Translations under genes and position numbers: made by a program | Source of the DNA: an uncultured Eubacteriales bacterium | Lineage (GTDB): Bacteria; Bacillota; Clostridia; Oscillospirales; CAG-272 | Direction: 5' to 3' | Length of the DNA: 49,600 nucleotides | Assembly: GCA_900542425.1 (NCBI GenBank) | Contig: UQNQ01000011.1 | Span: 1-49,600, forward strand | The notes under the pieces: generated by a model | Told to the model about the DNA's origin: nothing | The model's database searches: none | Seen by the model: only the letters and a program-made list of their open reading frames with translations | Shown: piece by piece, positions 49,545 through 49,600 of the stretch | How the letters are laid out: each line of letters opens with the position of its first letter | Numbering within the stretch: the first letter of the stretch is position 1

Positions 49545-49600
49545 AAAATACAGAAGAATAAAATGATTTATACATATTTATAAAATAATTGATACTTTTG

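Noticed and set aside
1..49600. CRISPR arrays, rRNA, tRNA, insertion sequences and integrases
   Set aside because: No regularly spaced repeats, no tRNA-like cloverleaf or rRNA stretch, and no transposase or recombinase motifs were seen on reading. tRNA-scale features could still be missed by eye.

Overview
The window reads as chromosomal DNA of an anaerobic, moderate-GC Gram-positive bacterium, most likely class Clostridia (Oscillospirales or a close relative). The basis is family content and signals: strong AGGAGG-type ribosome sites, TTGACA-17-TATAAT promoters, frequent TTG starts, AsnA, RqcH, ZapA, a ThiI without rhodanese domain, a B12-binding radical SAM protein, a CE7 esterase, and an MBOAT/DHHW/DUF4358 surface cluster. 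No rRNA, tRNA, CRISPR array, transposase or integrase was seen. Species cannot be named from the sequence.

Layout. 0-10 kb: asnA converges on a P-type cation ATPase whose leader carries an attenuator-like hairpin. Next come a CE7-type esterase and an unusual minus-strand locus: two divergent secreted or anchored paralogues (332 and 388 aa) plus two tandem copies of a 56-aa double-spanning membrane protein, which are too short for ordinary gene calling. pepT and a small unknown protein follow. 10-17.7 kb: a YfhO-type membrane protein with a long leader, a B12-binding radical SAM protein and rqcH.

17.8-25.7 kb: a compact phage-derived unit. One consensus promoter, with a textbook Gram-positive LexA/SOS box just upstream, drives eight overlapping or closely spaced intact genes: a zinc-ribbon protein, small and large terminase, portal, scaffold, major capsid protein, a probable connector and a probable propeller-like neck/tail protein. 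A strong terminator ends it. No integrase, repressor, replication, lysis, tail-tube, tape-measure or fibre gene is present, and a 12-bp direct repeat flanks the unit. It is the best candidate here for an undescribed system (domesticated capsid, gene-transfer-agent-like element or satellite), although a decayed prophage is not excluded.

25.9-31.1 kb: an ECF sigma factor, a membrane anti-sigma-like protein and two DUF4358-like lipoproteins precede an MBOAT acyltransferase and a DHHW/AlgJ-like partner, suggesting stress-responsive modification of a surface polymer. 31.1-38.9 kb: a CPBP protease, then on the minus strand hisS-aspS-mscS, divergent from recG. 38.9-49.6 kb: a glycoside-hydrolase-like TIM-barrel protein and a second YfhO protein converge on minD and a methylglyoxal-synthase-like protein that lacks its catalytic residues. 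thiI lies upstream of minD. Then come zapA, a U32/DUF3656 protein, maf and nth, co-oriented and tightly spaced.

All family assignments were made by eye from motifs. No database search was run.
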